From: Phytohabitans sp052068095
GTDB taxonomy: Bacteria; Actinomycetota; Actinomycetes; Mycobacteriales; Micromonosporaceae
Length of the DNA stretch: 64,000 bases
Assembly: GCF_052068095.1 (NCBI RefSeq)
Contig: NZ_JBQHDG010000015.1
Location: 218,618 to 282,617 of the forward strand
Direction of reading: 5' to 3'
The number at the start of each line of letters is the position of its first letter. The first letter of the stretch is position 1. Of this stretch, positions 34,001 through 42,960 are shown piece by piece. The notes under the pieces were generated by a model. That model was not told the DNA's origin, did no database searches, and saw only the letters and a list, made by a program, of their open reading frames with translations. Position numbers and translations under genes: made by a program.

Positions 34001-36256
34001 ATCGGCCGCAACCTCACGCAGGTCGCGGTACTCGATCCGCAGCAGGCCGGTCTGTTCGAGGTTGGGCATAGTCACCCGCCAGCCACGCTCAAGATCGAGA
34101 TACAGCCGGTAGTTGACCACTTCGCGCAGGGCACGCCATGCCTCGTCACGCAGGCTGTACTTTGCGGCCGGGTTGCTCGCGAAGTCGGGCATGTCGAGGC
34201 CAAGCGCCTCGGTGACGTGTTGGGCTATCCGCTCGTGGCTGAGGCCGTCCACTTCGGCGTGCAGGGCTCGGTACAGCGCACCGCGGAGCTGAACCACCTG
34301 AACGAAGTCGTTGAAATGGCCAGCCTGCAGCGCGGCGTCCTGCCGGTTGTCGACGAAGGCGAGCAGCTTGCGCGACTGGCGGGTCAGCTCGGGTTGGGCG
34401 CGCAAGGCCCGTACTGCACTCGCGCCAACGACCGACAGCGCCGAACTCCGTCCTTCCGTGGACAACTTGGCGAGCTGCGCGAAATCCTGCCCGCGGTTGC
34501 GCTCGTACGAGACTCGGCATCGCAGGCAGAACCGGAACGGCGTGGTGATCCAGGCGGCCGGAGTGCCTCGGCCCGGCGAAGCCTCCGTGCCCACACTGTC
34601 CACATGCAACGGCTCCGGCAGGTACTTCTCCTTGCCTGGCGTCAGCAGGATCTGGTTTTCGTCGCCGAGCAGCGTCCAGGAGTACGGCAGCCGGCCGTCG
34701 CTCAGCGCGATGTCGAAGCTCTCCGGCCACGGCTGGTCATCGCTGATGTAGAGGTAGCCGGACGTGTCATCGAGCGCGTCGAAGTCTTCGCGCGCTTCGA
34801 ATCCGGTCGCGGTGCGCCGAGCGATCAGGTACTCCTGGCCACACTCCCGGCAGAAGGCGAGCGGCAGGAGGATCTTCCGCTCGGTGTCGTCGCTGTCCGG
34901 TGAGACGATCTGCTTCCGGCTGGTGAGATACCGCTTCGCCGGCGACTCGATGGTGGCGTAGACGTTGTCGCCCTTGGATAGGAACTGGTGCAGCCGGAAG
35001 GCGAAGACTGGCCGGCCGATCTCTGGATCCATCACCCGAGCGCCGGTACGCAGTACCGCTTCGATAGCGGCGCTACACTCGCTGGCCGGCCGCTCCGTGG
35101 TGGCCGCCAGGCTTCCGGCCGCCTCCGACACCGTGAGCGGTCTGCGACGGCGGATCAGCCGCATCGTCGCCGGTTCTTCTTCGAGCCCGAACGCGGTCTC
35201 CACCCAGCGGGCAAGCGCGTCGGTGCGGAACTCCTCGAACGTGCACGCTGTCTCCCCCACAGCGGCCCAATGCCGCAAGCGGTCCGCCAGCTCGCCCGTC
35301 GCTGGTGCCCGCTCCTCGGTTATCCGGCGTAGCGACTCGCCGATGACATGCTCCGGAAGGAGTGTCGTGCCGAACAGGCGGGTGGCCACCCGTGCCACCT
35401 CGGCCCGCTGGTCGGCGACTGAGCCCTTCGAGGTCATCGTGGCGGATGTGCCGACACATTGCAGGGCAGGCGCCTCGCAGGCGTCCCGGGTACGGCGGAC
35501 CAGGAATGCGACGTCCGCGCCCTGCCGGCCTCGATAGGTGTGCAACTCGTCGAGTACCAGGAACCACAGCCCTCGGGCAGCCTTGATCAGGCGCTGCCGC
35601 TCGCGATGCCGGGTGAGGACCAGCTCCAGCATCACGTAGTTGGTCAGCAGGATGTCCGGCGGATCCGACATGATTCGCCGGCGCTCGTCGCGGTCCTCCT
35701 GTCCGGTGTACCGGTCGAAACGAACCAGCGGTGCGCCATCCGGAAAGCCCCACTGGAGGAACTTCTCCAACTCGTGCTTCTGGCTGTTGGCGAGCGCGTT
35801 CATTGGGTAGACGATGATCGCTTTGACGCCGGGCTGATAACTGCCGTCGGCCTTGGCTCGCAACACCCGGTCGACAACCGGTACGAGGTAGGACAGGCTC
35901 TTGCCCGAACCGGTGCCGGTAGTGAGTACGTAGCTGGCTCCGGTGGCGGCGGTTTCGATGGCCTCCCGCTGGTGTTGGTGGAACCTCAGCGGCTGGCCCG
36001 AGTCGCTGGCGTGCTGCTTTATGCGGAAGATGCGTGCGCAGTCAGGATGCAGCACGCCCTCGGCGACGAGGTCCTCGACGGTCCCGCCGGATGCGAAGCT
36101 CGGGTTCAGCGACAACCACGGGTCGGGCCACTGGTGCCCAAGTGCGGCGAGTCGATCGACGTGCTCCTTGATGCGGGCATCCCGGACGTCCACGAAGCTG
36201 GATGTGAACTCCCGGTAGTCTGCGATCAACTGTTGCCGGACCCCGAAGACATCCAT
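31034..36256 (-). CDS. DruE-like DEAD/DEAH helicase with DUF1998 and C-terminal nuclease-like domain
   Basis: 1740 residues, first gene of the seven-gene operon. The N-terminus (MDVFGVRQQLIADYREFTSS, then WPDPWLSLNPSF and LVAEGVLHPDCARIF) and the total size resemble DruE of Druantia systems. The helicase core has TGTGSGKSLSYLVPV near 113, DELHTYRGRQGADVAFLVRR at 236, and ANYAQRAGRAGRSGQPALVV near 1010. A zinc site (RRCEACGY, CDGCGEQ) lies near 1310. DUF1998 is marked by ESAEGGAGVLRRLVDEPDKV and ACYDCLLSYTNQPYH near 1580. The last 100 residues (AVPDLVYRSQAVGVFVDEP, NDGWGVVRVIAGEW) look like a PD-(D/E)xK-type nuclease or Vsr-like fold. It thus combines parts split between DrmA, DrmB and possibly a nuclease in DISARM. 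A GGAGG lies 10 bp before the ATG. Confidence 0.85.
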   Translation of the reverse strand: MDVFGVRQQLIADYREFTSSFVDVRDARIKEHVDRLAALGHQWPDPWLSLNPSFASGGTVEDLVAEGVLHPDCARIFRIKQHASDSGQPLRFHQHQREAIETAATGASYVLTTGTGSGKSLSYLVPVVDRVLRAKADGSYQPGVKAIIVYPMNALANSQKHELEKFLQWGFPDGAPLVRFDRYTGQEDRDERRRIMSDPPDILLTNYVMLELVLTRHRERQRLIKAARGLWFLVLDELHTYRGRQGADVAFLVRRTRDACEAPALQCVGTSATMTSKGSVADQRAEVARVATRLFGTTLLPEHVIGESLRRITEERAPATGELADRLRHWAAVGETACTFEEFRTDALARWVETAFGLEEEPATMRLIRRRRPLTVSEAAGSLAATTERPASECSAAIEAVLRTGARVMDPEIGRPVFAFRLHQFLSKGDNVYATIESPAKRYLTSRKQIVSPDSDDTERKILLPLAFCRECGQEYLIARRTATGFEAREDFDALDDTSGYLYISDDQPWPESFDIALSDGRLPYSWTLLGDENQILLTPGKEKYLPEPLHVDSVGTEASPGRGTPAAWITTPFRFCLRCRVSYERNRGQDFAQLAKLSTEGRSSALSVVGASAVRALRAQPELTRQSRKLLAFVDNRQDAALQAGHFNDFVQVVQLRGALYRALHAEVDGLSHERIAQHVTEALGLDMPDFASNPAAKYSLRDEAWRALREVVNYRLYLDLERGWRVTMPNLEQTGLLRIEYRDLREVAADESSWSGTHYLLRDAEPGHRYEVASTLLDELRRNLAIDVRCLTEDGFDEIRRLSAQHLTEPWALGVRERAVVAGIAFPKPSGRGRPRYHLHLSGRGALGKYLVAQYRRLGQPCGPADAQDVIRDLLAVLVDGGQVTEAAPPDDDDLIGGYRLRSSALIWRVGAGEVGAEDRVRKVLSGEAGARVNRFFRDLYRDTAHLLTGLQAKEHTAQVPPEDRQERERDFRDGDLPLLVCSPTMELGVDINALNAVALRNVPPTPANYAQRAGRAGRSGQPALVVTYCSTGSAHDQYYFRRATEMVGGAVVPPRLDLANEDLVRSHVQAIWLAETGQELPGSVADIVETGGEHPSLKLKREVAAAARDGSAQDRAIERATSVLGGKLAAELAESPWWRRGWITDVIRAAPATFDDAFERWRTLYRTALTEYEIQNRRAVDTNVSAKARDEAHRRARDARVQLTLLRNEDSDDSQTDFYTYRYLAAEGFLPGYSFPRLPLAAYVPGLVGRRDGDYIHRPRFIGISEFGPGALIYHEGARYMVRSVQLPPATPGQEGVLTASARRCEACGYLHDDVVGVDVCDGCGEQLGRAVGNLLRLHTVRTQRRERISSDEEERRRAGFQIETSYRFADHGNRPGRLAVTVRSAEGPTLATLLYGDAATVRRANLGLSRRKNKDIRGFWVDTVTGEWLSESKAEATTSDEEDLGGADGVKLKQRVIPYVEDRRNVLVLRLAEKVDNETATSLLFALERGIEATFQLEDSELTSELLPDPDRHGRMLFIESAEGGAGVLRRLVDEPDKVAEVAARALDIAHFDPQTGEDRGNNLADGADQQTRCVLACYDCLLSYTNQPYHAMIDRHRIAGLLRSLAGAVAQPQSSPARLASSPNAAPASVAGQATESGAVADFVAWLDANSYRRPDGLHEKILGGAAVPDLVYRSQAVGVFVDEPAQPPGPGRDEAAEESMYNDGWGVVRVIAGEWQAAADKHPSVFGQHRGAAR

Positions 36257-36512
36257 GTATGTCCCGTCCTCCGTGGCGAGCCACTCAACCGTCCGATTAG
36301 ATCACCGCAGCTACGGAGCGATAAGGGTACAGGCGCCCTCCGTGCGCCGACCGCTCGTCCGGTGTCGGTGGCTATTCGTACTAGCTTTTCCAGATACAGG
36401 ATATTACGGACGGTCCCCCGGGGCCCGCGGCTCGGCTGGGTTGGCGGAAGGAGTCGACAGACCACGATACGAATTGGCTGACACGCGACGAGGCCGGCGA
36501 CGGGAGGGACGA
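36257..36512. promoter_or_regulatory. Promoter region of the seven-gene defence operon
   Basis: 256 bp between the defence operon (minus) and a decayed plus-strand gene. It has a relatively AT-rich stretch at about 36370-36415 and a ribosome site (GGAGG at about 36267-36271 on the minus strand). No consensus promoter can be assigned confidently. All seven genes down to 18655 have gaps of at most 37 bp, so this is the obvious place for their main promoter. Confidence 0.45.
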
Positions 36513-37107
36513 ATGACGCCGGAGAGGTCTGGAAGAAGACCGAGCGTCGCAGAACTTGGCGCAGCGTGGATCACGGCGATTGCCACGATGATCGGATCGC
36601 TGGTCGCCGGTTTCTTGTCGTTCAAGCCGCGAAGCCTCGAACTCCACCGCGGTCCCGGCCGAAAAGCAGCGCACCGGCGAGCGGCGACGCGCCGCGGACG
36701 CCGGCGGTCACGCACTCGACAAACCCCACTGCTGCGGCAGGCAGCAGGCTGACGCAGTTCACCGTCGACCTGCCGGGCGGATACGGTCTCACCTTCGGCG
36801 CCAACCCCACCCGGCCGATCAGGATCGATCCGGGGCGGAACTGTTTCTGAGCTGGAGCAACGGGTTCTACGCCCCGGATCAGCACGGCACGCTTGCCACA
36901 CTCGATGCGAGTACGCCGACCTACGCGGACTGCGTCGCGAGTACGCGGTTCACCTCGTCGGTCATCTTCCCCAAGCCAGGAACGGCATTCTGCTACCTGG
37001 GGCACGACCTCGTCGCCTGTATCAAGGTCACCAATTCCCTGCTCGGGAATTACGACACCCTGGCCATCACGGTGTGGCAGGCGTCGCCGCCGCCGAATGG
37101 CCCGTGA
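36513..37107 (+). pseudogene. Decayed single-membrane-segment actinobacterial protein
   Basis: A coding-like signal runs through three successive frames. Frame one gives MTPERSGRRPSVAELGAAWI and a hydrophobic segment (ITAIATMIGSLVAGFLSF). Frame two gives LTQFTVDLPGGYGLTFGANP. Frame three gives FLSWSNGFYAPDQHGTLATL, DCVASTRFTSSVIFPKPGTA and YDTLAITVWQ, ending at TGA 37105-37107. This is the usual pattern of a membrane-anchored extracellular sensor-like protein of unknown function in actinomycetes, now broken by at least two frameshifts. Confidence 0.6.
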
Positions 37108-37160
37108 TGGGCCGGACCGTCCTGCGGCGGACGGCATTGGCGCCGTTCCGCGCCGCTCGG

Positions 37161-38369
37161 TCAGACGTCGATATTGCGAAGGACTAGGGTTACGTTGGGC
37201 TTGGAGATGGCCTTGCCATCTAGCGCGTCGGGTACGGGTGTGCCGGTCGGGTAGGCGAGCAGCTGGGGATCAGCGGTGCGGTTGCGATCCCAATTGTCGA
37301 TCTGGTTGATGATGCGCTCAGCGAGTTGCTCACCGCTCCAGCCGTGACCGACGGCACCGAGCTGCCATCGTTCAGAGGTCTCGGTGCGACGGATCGTGAA
37401 GTAGGCCAGCGAGTTGCCATCGACGAGGGCGGGGCTGCGGCTGGCGATCGCTGGCGTGCACAGGCCGGTGGTGACGGCTCTCTGGTCTGCTTCGATGCGG
37501 ACCGTGTCGTCGTGTGTCGCGGTGAGGTGGAGCCAGATGCGGTCGAGGGATTCGTTGGCGTCGACGGTGGCGCCGGCCCACACGGTGGTCTTCTCGCGTG
37601 TCAGGACGCCTTGGAGCGCTTTGACATCGACTGCTTGGTCGATGTCGTAGTGGATGGTGACCAGGCCGTCGGTGTCGATGGTGGTGTTCTGCTCGCCCGG
37701 TTGGCCGAGCATGGGGATGAAGCCGCAGAGGTAGACCCAGTCGGATTCGAAGTGGGTGTCGCGTTTGACGAACGCGACCGCGCGGGTGGTGCCGCGCCAT
37801 CGGAGCGGGAGGACGAGCCGACCGCCGGGTACGAGTTGGTCCCACCATGCTGGTGGGATGTCCCAGGCGCCGACAGTGACGATGATGCGGTCGTACGGGC
37901 CGTGCTCGGGTGCACCGTGCGCCCCGTCCCCCGTGAGCACCATGACGCGTTCGAAGCCAGTGGCGTCGAGGTTGCGCCGGGCCGCTGCCGTGACGTCAGG
38001 GTCGATGTCGATCGTGGTGACCGTGCCGTCGGCGCCGGCGAGAGTGACCAGGAGGGCGGCGTTGTAGCCGGTGCCGGCGCCGATTTCGAGGATCCGGTGG
38101 CCGGGTTGGACGTCGAGGGCGTTGAGCATGGCGGCGACGACGGTGGGGCCGGAGGCGCAGCTGAGGTGGGTGCCGTCGGGGAAGGTGTGGGTGATGACGG
38201 CTTGTTCGGCGTAGGCGTCGGCTATCGGTGCGTCGGGGACGTACCGGTGTCGCTCAACGTGGCGCAGGGCGGCCTCCACCGAAGGCGTGAGGCGCTGGTT
38301 GGCCAGGATGCGGTCGACCATCCGCTCGCGCAGGACTTCGGGGCTGGTGCCGGTGGTGGTGTCGTTCAT
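37161..38369 (-). CDS. FxLD-system PIMT-like methyltransferase
   Basis: 402 residues with GAAGGAACCG just before the ATG. The N-terminal 200 residues form an isoaspartate O-methyltransferase-like domain: VERHRYVPDAPIADAYAEQA, then the SAM-binding motif ILEIGAGTGYNAALL, and the PYDRIIVTVGAWDIPPAWWD block. The C-terminal 200 residues are specific to methyltransferases found with FxLD lanthipeptides. Related enzymes methylate an Asp side chain of the thioether peptide, leading to succinimide or isoaspartate. Here it lies next to the LanC-like, LanB and precursor genes on the same strand, 39 bp after the cyclase gene, and is the last gene of the cluster. Confidence 0.88.
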   Translation of the reverse strand: MNDTTTGTSPEVLRERMVDRILANQRLTPSVEAALRHVERHRYVPDAPIADAYAEQAVITHTFPDGTHLSCASGPTVVAAMLNALDVQPGHRILEIGAGTGYNAALLVTLAGADGTVTTIDIDPDVTAAARRNLDATGFERVMVLTGDGAHGAPEHGPYDRIIVTVGAWDIPPAWWDQLVPGGRLVLPLRWRGTTRAVAFVKRDTHFESDWVYLCGFIPMLGQPGEQNTTIDTDGLVTIHYDIDQAVDVKALQGVLTREKTTVWAGATVDANESLDRIWLHLTATHDDTVRIEADQRAVTTGLCTPAIASRSPALVDGNSLAYFTIRRTETSERWQLGAVGHGWSGEQLAERIINQIDNWDRNRTADPQLLAYPTGTPVPDALDGKAISKPNVTLVLRNIDV

Positions 38370-38408
38370 CGGTTCCTTCGCCTAGTCGAGTGTTGGGGGG
38401 TGGCCTGG

Positions 38409-39564
38409 TCAGCTGACCAGGAGGCAGGTATCCCACCGCGGCCTGGTGGATGCCACAGCCGCGTCGATGAGTGCGACACCGGTAGCTCCCGCCAACAGGC
38501 CATCGTCGGTTGGCGCGCTGTGGCGGCGAAGGTAGTCGCACATCCGGCTTGCGGCGGTCTCTGCGGCGTTCGCGAGGTCGCGGCTGCCGGTGTCCGCGGC
38601 GGCGCAGCGGGCGGTGTGAACGAGGCCGGCCCAGCCGTGGCACAGGCCCGGGTCGGTGATCTGGGCGAGTTGGCGGTCGTCGGTGAGGCAGCCGATGAGG
38701 GCGTGCTCGGCGAGCTCGGCCAGCTGCCAGTCGTTGGTGGCGATGGCGGCGAGGTGTTGAGCGCGGGCGATGCCGGGTGTGCCGTAGCACCAGGAGGGCC
38801 GGTGCGGGGCGCCGTGGGCGGTGGTGCGTGCGGCCAGGTCGTCTCGGCCGATCACGTCCGGCCACCACGGGTTCCGGTCGGGACCGGTGCGCCACTGGTC
38901 GAGCCAGGCGCAGATGGTGTGGATGGCGTCTTGGTGTCCGAGGACGATGATTCCGCGCCGCATCGTTACTGACAGTAGCGCCAAGGGTCCGGCGATGCCG
39001 TGTGCCATGCCGAACCCGGTATGGCCGCCGTGCCAGCGTGGGGACTGGCGCCGGTCCGGGCTCCCTGTCGCCCACCATCCGGGCAGGGTCCGAGTGTCGA
39101 CCCGGATGGGTCGTGTGAGCCGGACCAGATAGGCGAGGATCTCGCGGAGCAGCGGGTGGTCGTGGTGGCGGTGTATTAGGTATGCGCCGAGGCCGGTCAG
39201 CCCGTTGATCAGGTCGTACTCGCTCGCGCGGGCGAGGCGTGCTGCGTCGATTCGTTGGAGCGCTGCGTCGAGGCGCTGCGCGACGAGCGTGCGGATCGCG
39301 GCGTCGAGGGTGGCCAGGCCGGTTTGGTAGGACGGTTGGCCGGCGTGGTGGAGGGCGTAGGCGACGGCGGGCGCGCCGCGGAACAGGTTGCTCACTTCGG
39401 GGTGGGCGTGTACGGGTTCGCGAGTCATCGCGATGGCGAGGCGGTGTACTGGTTCCCGTCCGGCCAGGCCGGCGCGGGCGCGTTCGGCATGGAGTAGGGG
39501 CGATCCCGGGTGCGCCGTCGGCGAGTGACTGGGTCCACTCGTTCGTAGTGACGGTGGTGCTCAT
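38409..39564 (-). pseudogene. LanC-like lanthionine synthetase, frameshifted near the N-terminus
   Basis: The intact reading would start at ATG 39564, overlapping the LanB stop by 4 bp, with MSTTVTTNEWTQSLADGAPG followed by IA. At a G4 run (39497-39500) one extra base throws it out of frame. Removing one base gives a continuous LLHAERARAGLAGREPVHRL and onward to the ATG at 39428. From there 339 residues are open to 38409 and contain the cyclase zinc motifs (WCYGTPGIA and GLCHGWAG) and HGGHTGFGMAHGIAG. LanC enzymes add Cys thiols onto dehydrated Ser or Thr. Either the gene is inactivated, the product starts internally at 39428 without the first 45 residues, or the run is a sequencing error. 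Confidence 0.8.
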
Positions 39565-42500
39565 GACGGGCTGACACCGGTGTGGGCGCGGCGGGTGAGG
39601 GCGATCTGCCGGGCCATACGGCGGCAGCGGGCTTCGTCGGCGCGGTCGATGAGCCGGGCCCGGTTGTGGTGCGTGTGCAGCAGCGAGGACAGGACGTGAT
39701 CGGTGAAGGCGTTGTCTGGCAACTCTGGGCGGTAGGCGGCGAGAGCAGCCCGGCGGGCCTGCCACGCCTCGGCGACCAGGATGGGCATGTCGCTGCCGTC
39801 CGGAAGCGTCCGGCGTGTGGCCCAGATCGCCGCGTGGTCGGCGATAGCCCGGTCGACCGGAGGGCCGCTCTCGGCGGCGAAGTGTTCCAGGAGCCAGCCG
39901 GTAGCAGCGTCCGGGCTGGTGTGGAAGCCGTCAGCGATGTCGACCATGCCGATCGCGGCCACCGCCATCGGATGTATCAGCCGCAGCGGGAGAAGTCGCA
40001 TGGCGGCAGCGACCGCGCGGGAGTCCGCGACGAAGACCGCTTCGGCGGCGTCCATCGCCGGGCCGGGGCCGTAGCGGCCGATCTCGGGATAGTAGGGCGC
40101 CAACGTCAGGTGCGACACCGCGCTGGCTTCAACGAGCTGCTGGGCCCAGTGCCCGACGGCCATCGCGGCGGCGGCGTGATCGTTTGCGTTGTTGACGCGG
40201 ATGCGCAGGCGTAGATGGTCGGTCTCGCGCATGCCTCGGTAGCGGGCGAACCAGTACGGAGGATCACCGTCGAGCATGGCGAGCAGGCGGGGCACGTGGA
40301 CACGAACGAGTTCGTCGAGGCTTTCCGGGTGGGTGAACACCTTGGCGTACAACCAGGACGGTCCCGACCTAGTGAGAAGGTGAGCGCCGGCCGCGTTGGT
40401 AACCAGCGGCAGCGGACCGGCGACCGGGTTCGGGGCCGGTGGCGTGGCGCGGGCGAACGGCAGGACGATCTCGTGCACGTGCCCACCGATCCAGCCACAG
40501 TCATCGGTGGTTTCGGACTCGGTCAGCCGTGCGTGGCCGTGTCTATCGAGGTGTTCGCGGAGCACAATGGCGTGGGCGGCGATGGTGAGGTCCAGCCGGA
40601 GCGAGCGGTGGTCGTCGTGGAGTTCCACCACGTCGGGGCATCGCCAACGCTGCCGCCAGCCGGCCAGCGCTTCATCCCACGAGCCAGCCTGAGAAAGGGC
40701 GGCGGCGGTGATGTGCCACGTCGCGCGTGAGAGGATCGCCCGCCGGTAGCGCACCCGGGGGAGGAACGGCAGCCGTGCGGCGGCCGGTCCCCAGTCGAAC
40801 TCGGTGTAGCGGGCAAGGAAGCCGCTGCCCATGGTGGCCAGGAGCCGGGCCAGCGGCGGCGCCTGTTTCTCCAAGGCGAGGGCGTGGAAGACCTGCGGCT
40901 CGACCACGCGGCGGCGGGAGATGCTGACCAGGTGCAGGCCGTCCGCGACGGCGACGATACCGAGGTCACCTGACCCGATGACGCTCGCGTCGCCGCCGAC
41001 GCGGTGCTCACCCAGCGGCAGCACGTGCGGCAGGTAGGCCGGGAGGCGGGCGACGTTCTCCGAGTACGGAAACAATGGCGGGAACGACATCTGCGCCGCC
41101 AAGGCCCCGGCGGTCGCGGTCGGGGTTGCGGCGAAGATGGCGGCCATGCCGGCTTGGGCGACGGTCGGTTCGAACCGGGAGGTGAGCGTGCCGAACGTCT
41201 GGGCCGGATGGACGGTGAACGTGTAGTCGCCGGCCCGCAGCGCCTCCACGCTGCTGGCATGGATGCGGGCGCCGAGTTCGACATGGGCGGGGATCCAGCG
41301 CGGGTTGACCGGTTCGGCGGCGGTGATCGCGGTGATGAGCTCGTCGGTGAGGACGACCTCACGACGCCCGTCGGTGACCGCTTCCCAGGCCAGCCGCAGA
41401 AGCTGTTCATCGCGGCGGCTGACCCGCTCGTCGGGTGCGGTAAGCGTGCTGGCCGGGTAGCTGGCCGGCCAGCCGATCCCCGCGTCTGGGTGCACGGCCT
41501 CCGTGACCGGGACAACCGCGCCGGTGCCGTAGCGGTCACAGAACCGTTGACACCAGTCGTTCCACGCCGGGTCCGGGCGGGGCTGGCGGGTCAGCCGCAG
41601 CAGCGCGGTCACTGCGGACGCCATCTCCTCGACCAAACCGGTGGGGGTGGTGACCTGGCAGTCCAGGTGCAGGTCGTCGGCGAGCGCCGTCCGCCCAGCC
41701 GAAGACAGCTGCCGCATCCGTTCCGCGACGGCGGCCCGCAGTTGCGGCAGTTCGTCCTGGCGGGTCTCGGTCGCGTTGTGCGCGTGGATGATCCGGCGGG
41801 TCTCGCGGAGCTCCCCAACCATGTCGCCCGCCGGTGTCGCAGTTGTGCGTGAGATCGCGTCGACGAGGTACGCCAGTGGGTCCGGGACGGTCATCGGCGC
41901 CCGTAAGTTCGTGACGAGCACGCCGTTGGCGACGAGCTGACTGAGTGTAGCGTCTATAGTGGACGGTCGCGCGCCGGGGAACGCCTCGGCGACCTTGGCC
42001 CACAAGACCTGCCACGCGATCGGCGTGGCGGCGGCCTCCCGGACCAGCCGCACGACCGCGGTGTTGCGCATCGTCGCCCGTCCTGGCCCGCGTGGCACCT
42101 CGATCCGACCGCCGCGGAATACCACCAGGTCCGAGAAGACGACTTCCAGATCCCGCAGGACTGCCGGGTCGGCTTCCAGCCGTTCGATCACCGCGTCGAG
42201 CCATAGCGTGTCCGCCCGCACCAGCAGCCGGTGCTGCGCACCCCACGACGCGTGCGGTTCTCCGCCGACCTCGACCGGGGCGACACCGGCGAACATGCCG
42301 AACGGTGTTGGGCGGCCCACCGCGCGCAGCAGATACCGCAGCCCCGACAACGTCGCCCGCCGCACCCGCCGAGTCTGCGTCACGGTCCCATCGAGAACCG
42401 CCTCGACCTCGCCGGCGAACGGGCCGCTGGCGTACCGGACCGCCTCGGCGAAGCCTGGCAGCGCCCACACCTTACGCAGCCACAACCGGCACGAGCCTGG

Positions 42501-42608
42501 ATCGGACAAGACCGGCCACCGCTTCGGCGCCTGCGACAACGGCAGCACCGCCGCCCGGAGCATCGCACCGCCCGCATGCCGATACAGCGGCGCATGCATG
42601 TCGCCCAC
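39561..42608 (-). CDS. Full-length LanB lantibiotic dehydratase
   Basis: 1015 residues from GTG 42608, preceded by the strong site GGAGGTGAG about 7 bp away. It contains a Lant_dehydr glutamylation region (RATLSGLRYLLRAVGRPTPF, GMFAGVAPVEVG; PYSENVARLPAYLPHVLP) and the C-terminal elimination domain (SWLYAKVFTHPESLDELVRV, WFARYRGMRETDHLRLRIRV). LanB enzymes use glutamyl-tRNA to activate Ser and Thr of a precursor, then eliminate glutamate to give Dha and Dhb. The stop overlaps the LanC-like start, and the precursor gene lies 80 bp upstream. Length is normal for a fused two-domain class I dehydratase. Confidence 0.92.
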   Translation of the reverse strand: MGDMHAPLYRHAGGAMLRAAVLPLSQAPKRWPVLSDPGSCRLWLRKVWALPGFAEAVRYASGPFAGEVEAVLDGTVTQTRRVRRATLSGLRYLLRAVGRPTPFGMFAGVAPVEVGGEPHASWGAQHRLLVRADTLWLDAVIERLEADPAVLRDLEVVFSDLVVFRGGRIEVPRGPGRATMRNTAVVRLVREAAATPIAWQVLWAKVAEAFPGARPSTIDATLSQLVANGVLVTNLRAPMTVPDPLAYLVDAISRTTATPAGDMVGELRETRRIIHAHNATETRQDELPQLRAAVAERMRQLSSAGRTALADDLHLDCQVTTPTGLVEEMASAVTALLRLTRQPRPDPAWNDWCQRFCDRYGTGAVVPVTEAVHPDAGIGWPASYPASTLTAPDERVSRRDEQLLRLAWEAVTDGRREVVLTDELITAITAAEPVNPRWIPAHVELGARIHASSVEALRAGDYTFTVHPAQTFGTLTSRFEPTVAQAGMAAIFAATPTATAGALAAQMSFPPLFPYSENVARLPAYLPHVLPLGEHRVGGDASVIGSGDLGIVAVADGLHLVSISRRRVVEPQVFHALALEKQAPPLARLLATMGSGFLARYTEFDWGPAAARLPFLPRVRYRRAILSRATWHITAAALSQAGSWDEALAGWRQRWRCPDVVELHDDHRSLRLDLTIAAHAIVLREHLDRHGHARLTESETTDDCGWIGGHVHEIVLPFARATPPAPNPVAGPLPLVTNAAGAHLLTRSGPSWLYAKVFTHPESLDELVRVHVPRLLAMLDGDPPYWFARYRGMRETDHLRLRIRVNNANDHAAAAMAVGHWAQQLVEASAVSHLTLAPYYPEIGRYGPGPAMDAAEAVFVADSRAVAAAMRLLPLRLIHPMAVAAIGMVDIADGFHTSPDAATGWLLEHFAAESGPPVDRAIADHAAIWATRRTLPDGSDMPILVAEAWQARRAALAAYRPELPDNAFTDHVLSSLLHTHHNRARLIDRADEARCRRMARQIALTRRAHTGVSPS

Positions 42609-42688
42609 GACTCACCTCCTCCCGTTCGTGCGGCCATGTGGTGGTCACGGGCCGACGGCGGCCGGCCCGCGACCGGTTGGTCATCTGG

Positions 42689-42874
42689 TCAGCTGCTCGC
42701 GCACGACGATGCGCACGTGGCGGCGCAGTTGTCGCTGGTGTCGCAGCGACGCACCGTGTAGCCGTCACCGGTGTCGAGCGTCACCTGGACGTCCAGCTCG
42801 AAATCGAGCAGTGCGTCGGGCTCGGCGAGGTCGGCCCGGTCCAGGACCGCGCCACTGATGGTTCCCGGGGTCAT
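42689..42874 (-). CDS. FxLD-class lanthipeptide precursor
   Basis: 61 residues, ATG at 42874 with GAAGGAG upstream. The leader carries the defining FxLD motif (FELDVQV at about 25-31). The core region is GYTVRRCDTSDNCAATCASS followed by CASS, with four Cys and eight Ser/Thr able to form thioether rings. This closely resembles other actinomycete FxLD precursors (a C-x-T-S-D-x-C core start). The adjacent LanB, LanC-like and PIMT-like genes are the expected maturation enzymes. I see no dedicated protease or exporter gene in the cluster. Final structure and activity are unknown. Confidence 0.9.
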   Translation of the reverse strand: MTPGTISGAVLDRADLAEPDALLDFELDVQVTLDTGDGYTVRRCDTSDNCAATCASSCASS

Positions 42875-42960
42875 CTGATCGCTCCTTCGACAGGGTGGAT
42901 GTGGCCACCTGGACCCGCACGGTCCAGGAGATCGCGGTTCCTGCCGCTCGGCCGGTGGAA

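Noticed and set aside
18655..36256. Considered labelling the minus operon plainly as DISARM or Druantia.
   Set aside because: Separate DrmA, DrmB and DrmC genes are missing, and so are DruA-D, DruH or DruM. Only parts match, so it is described as composite.
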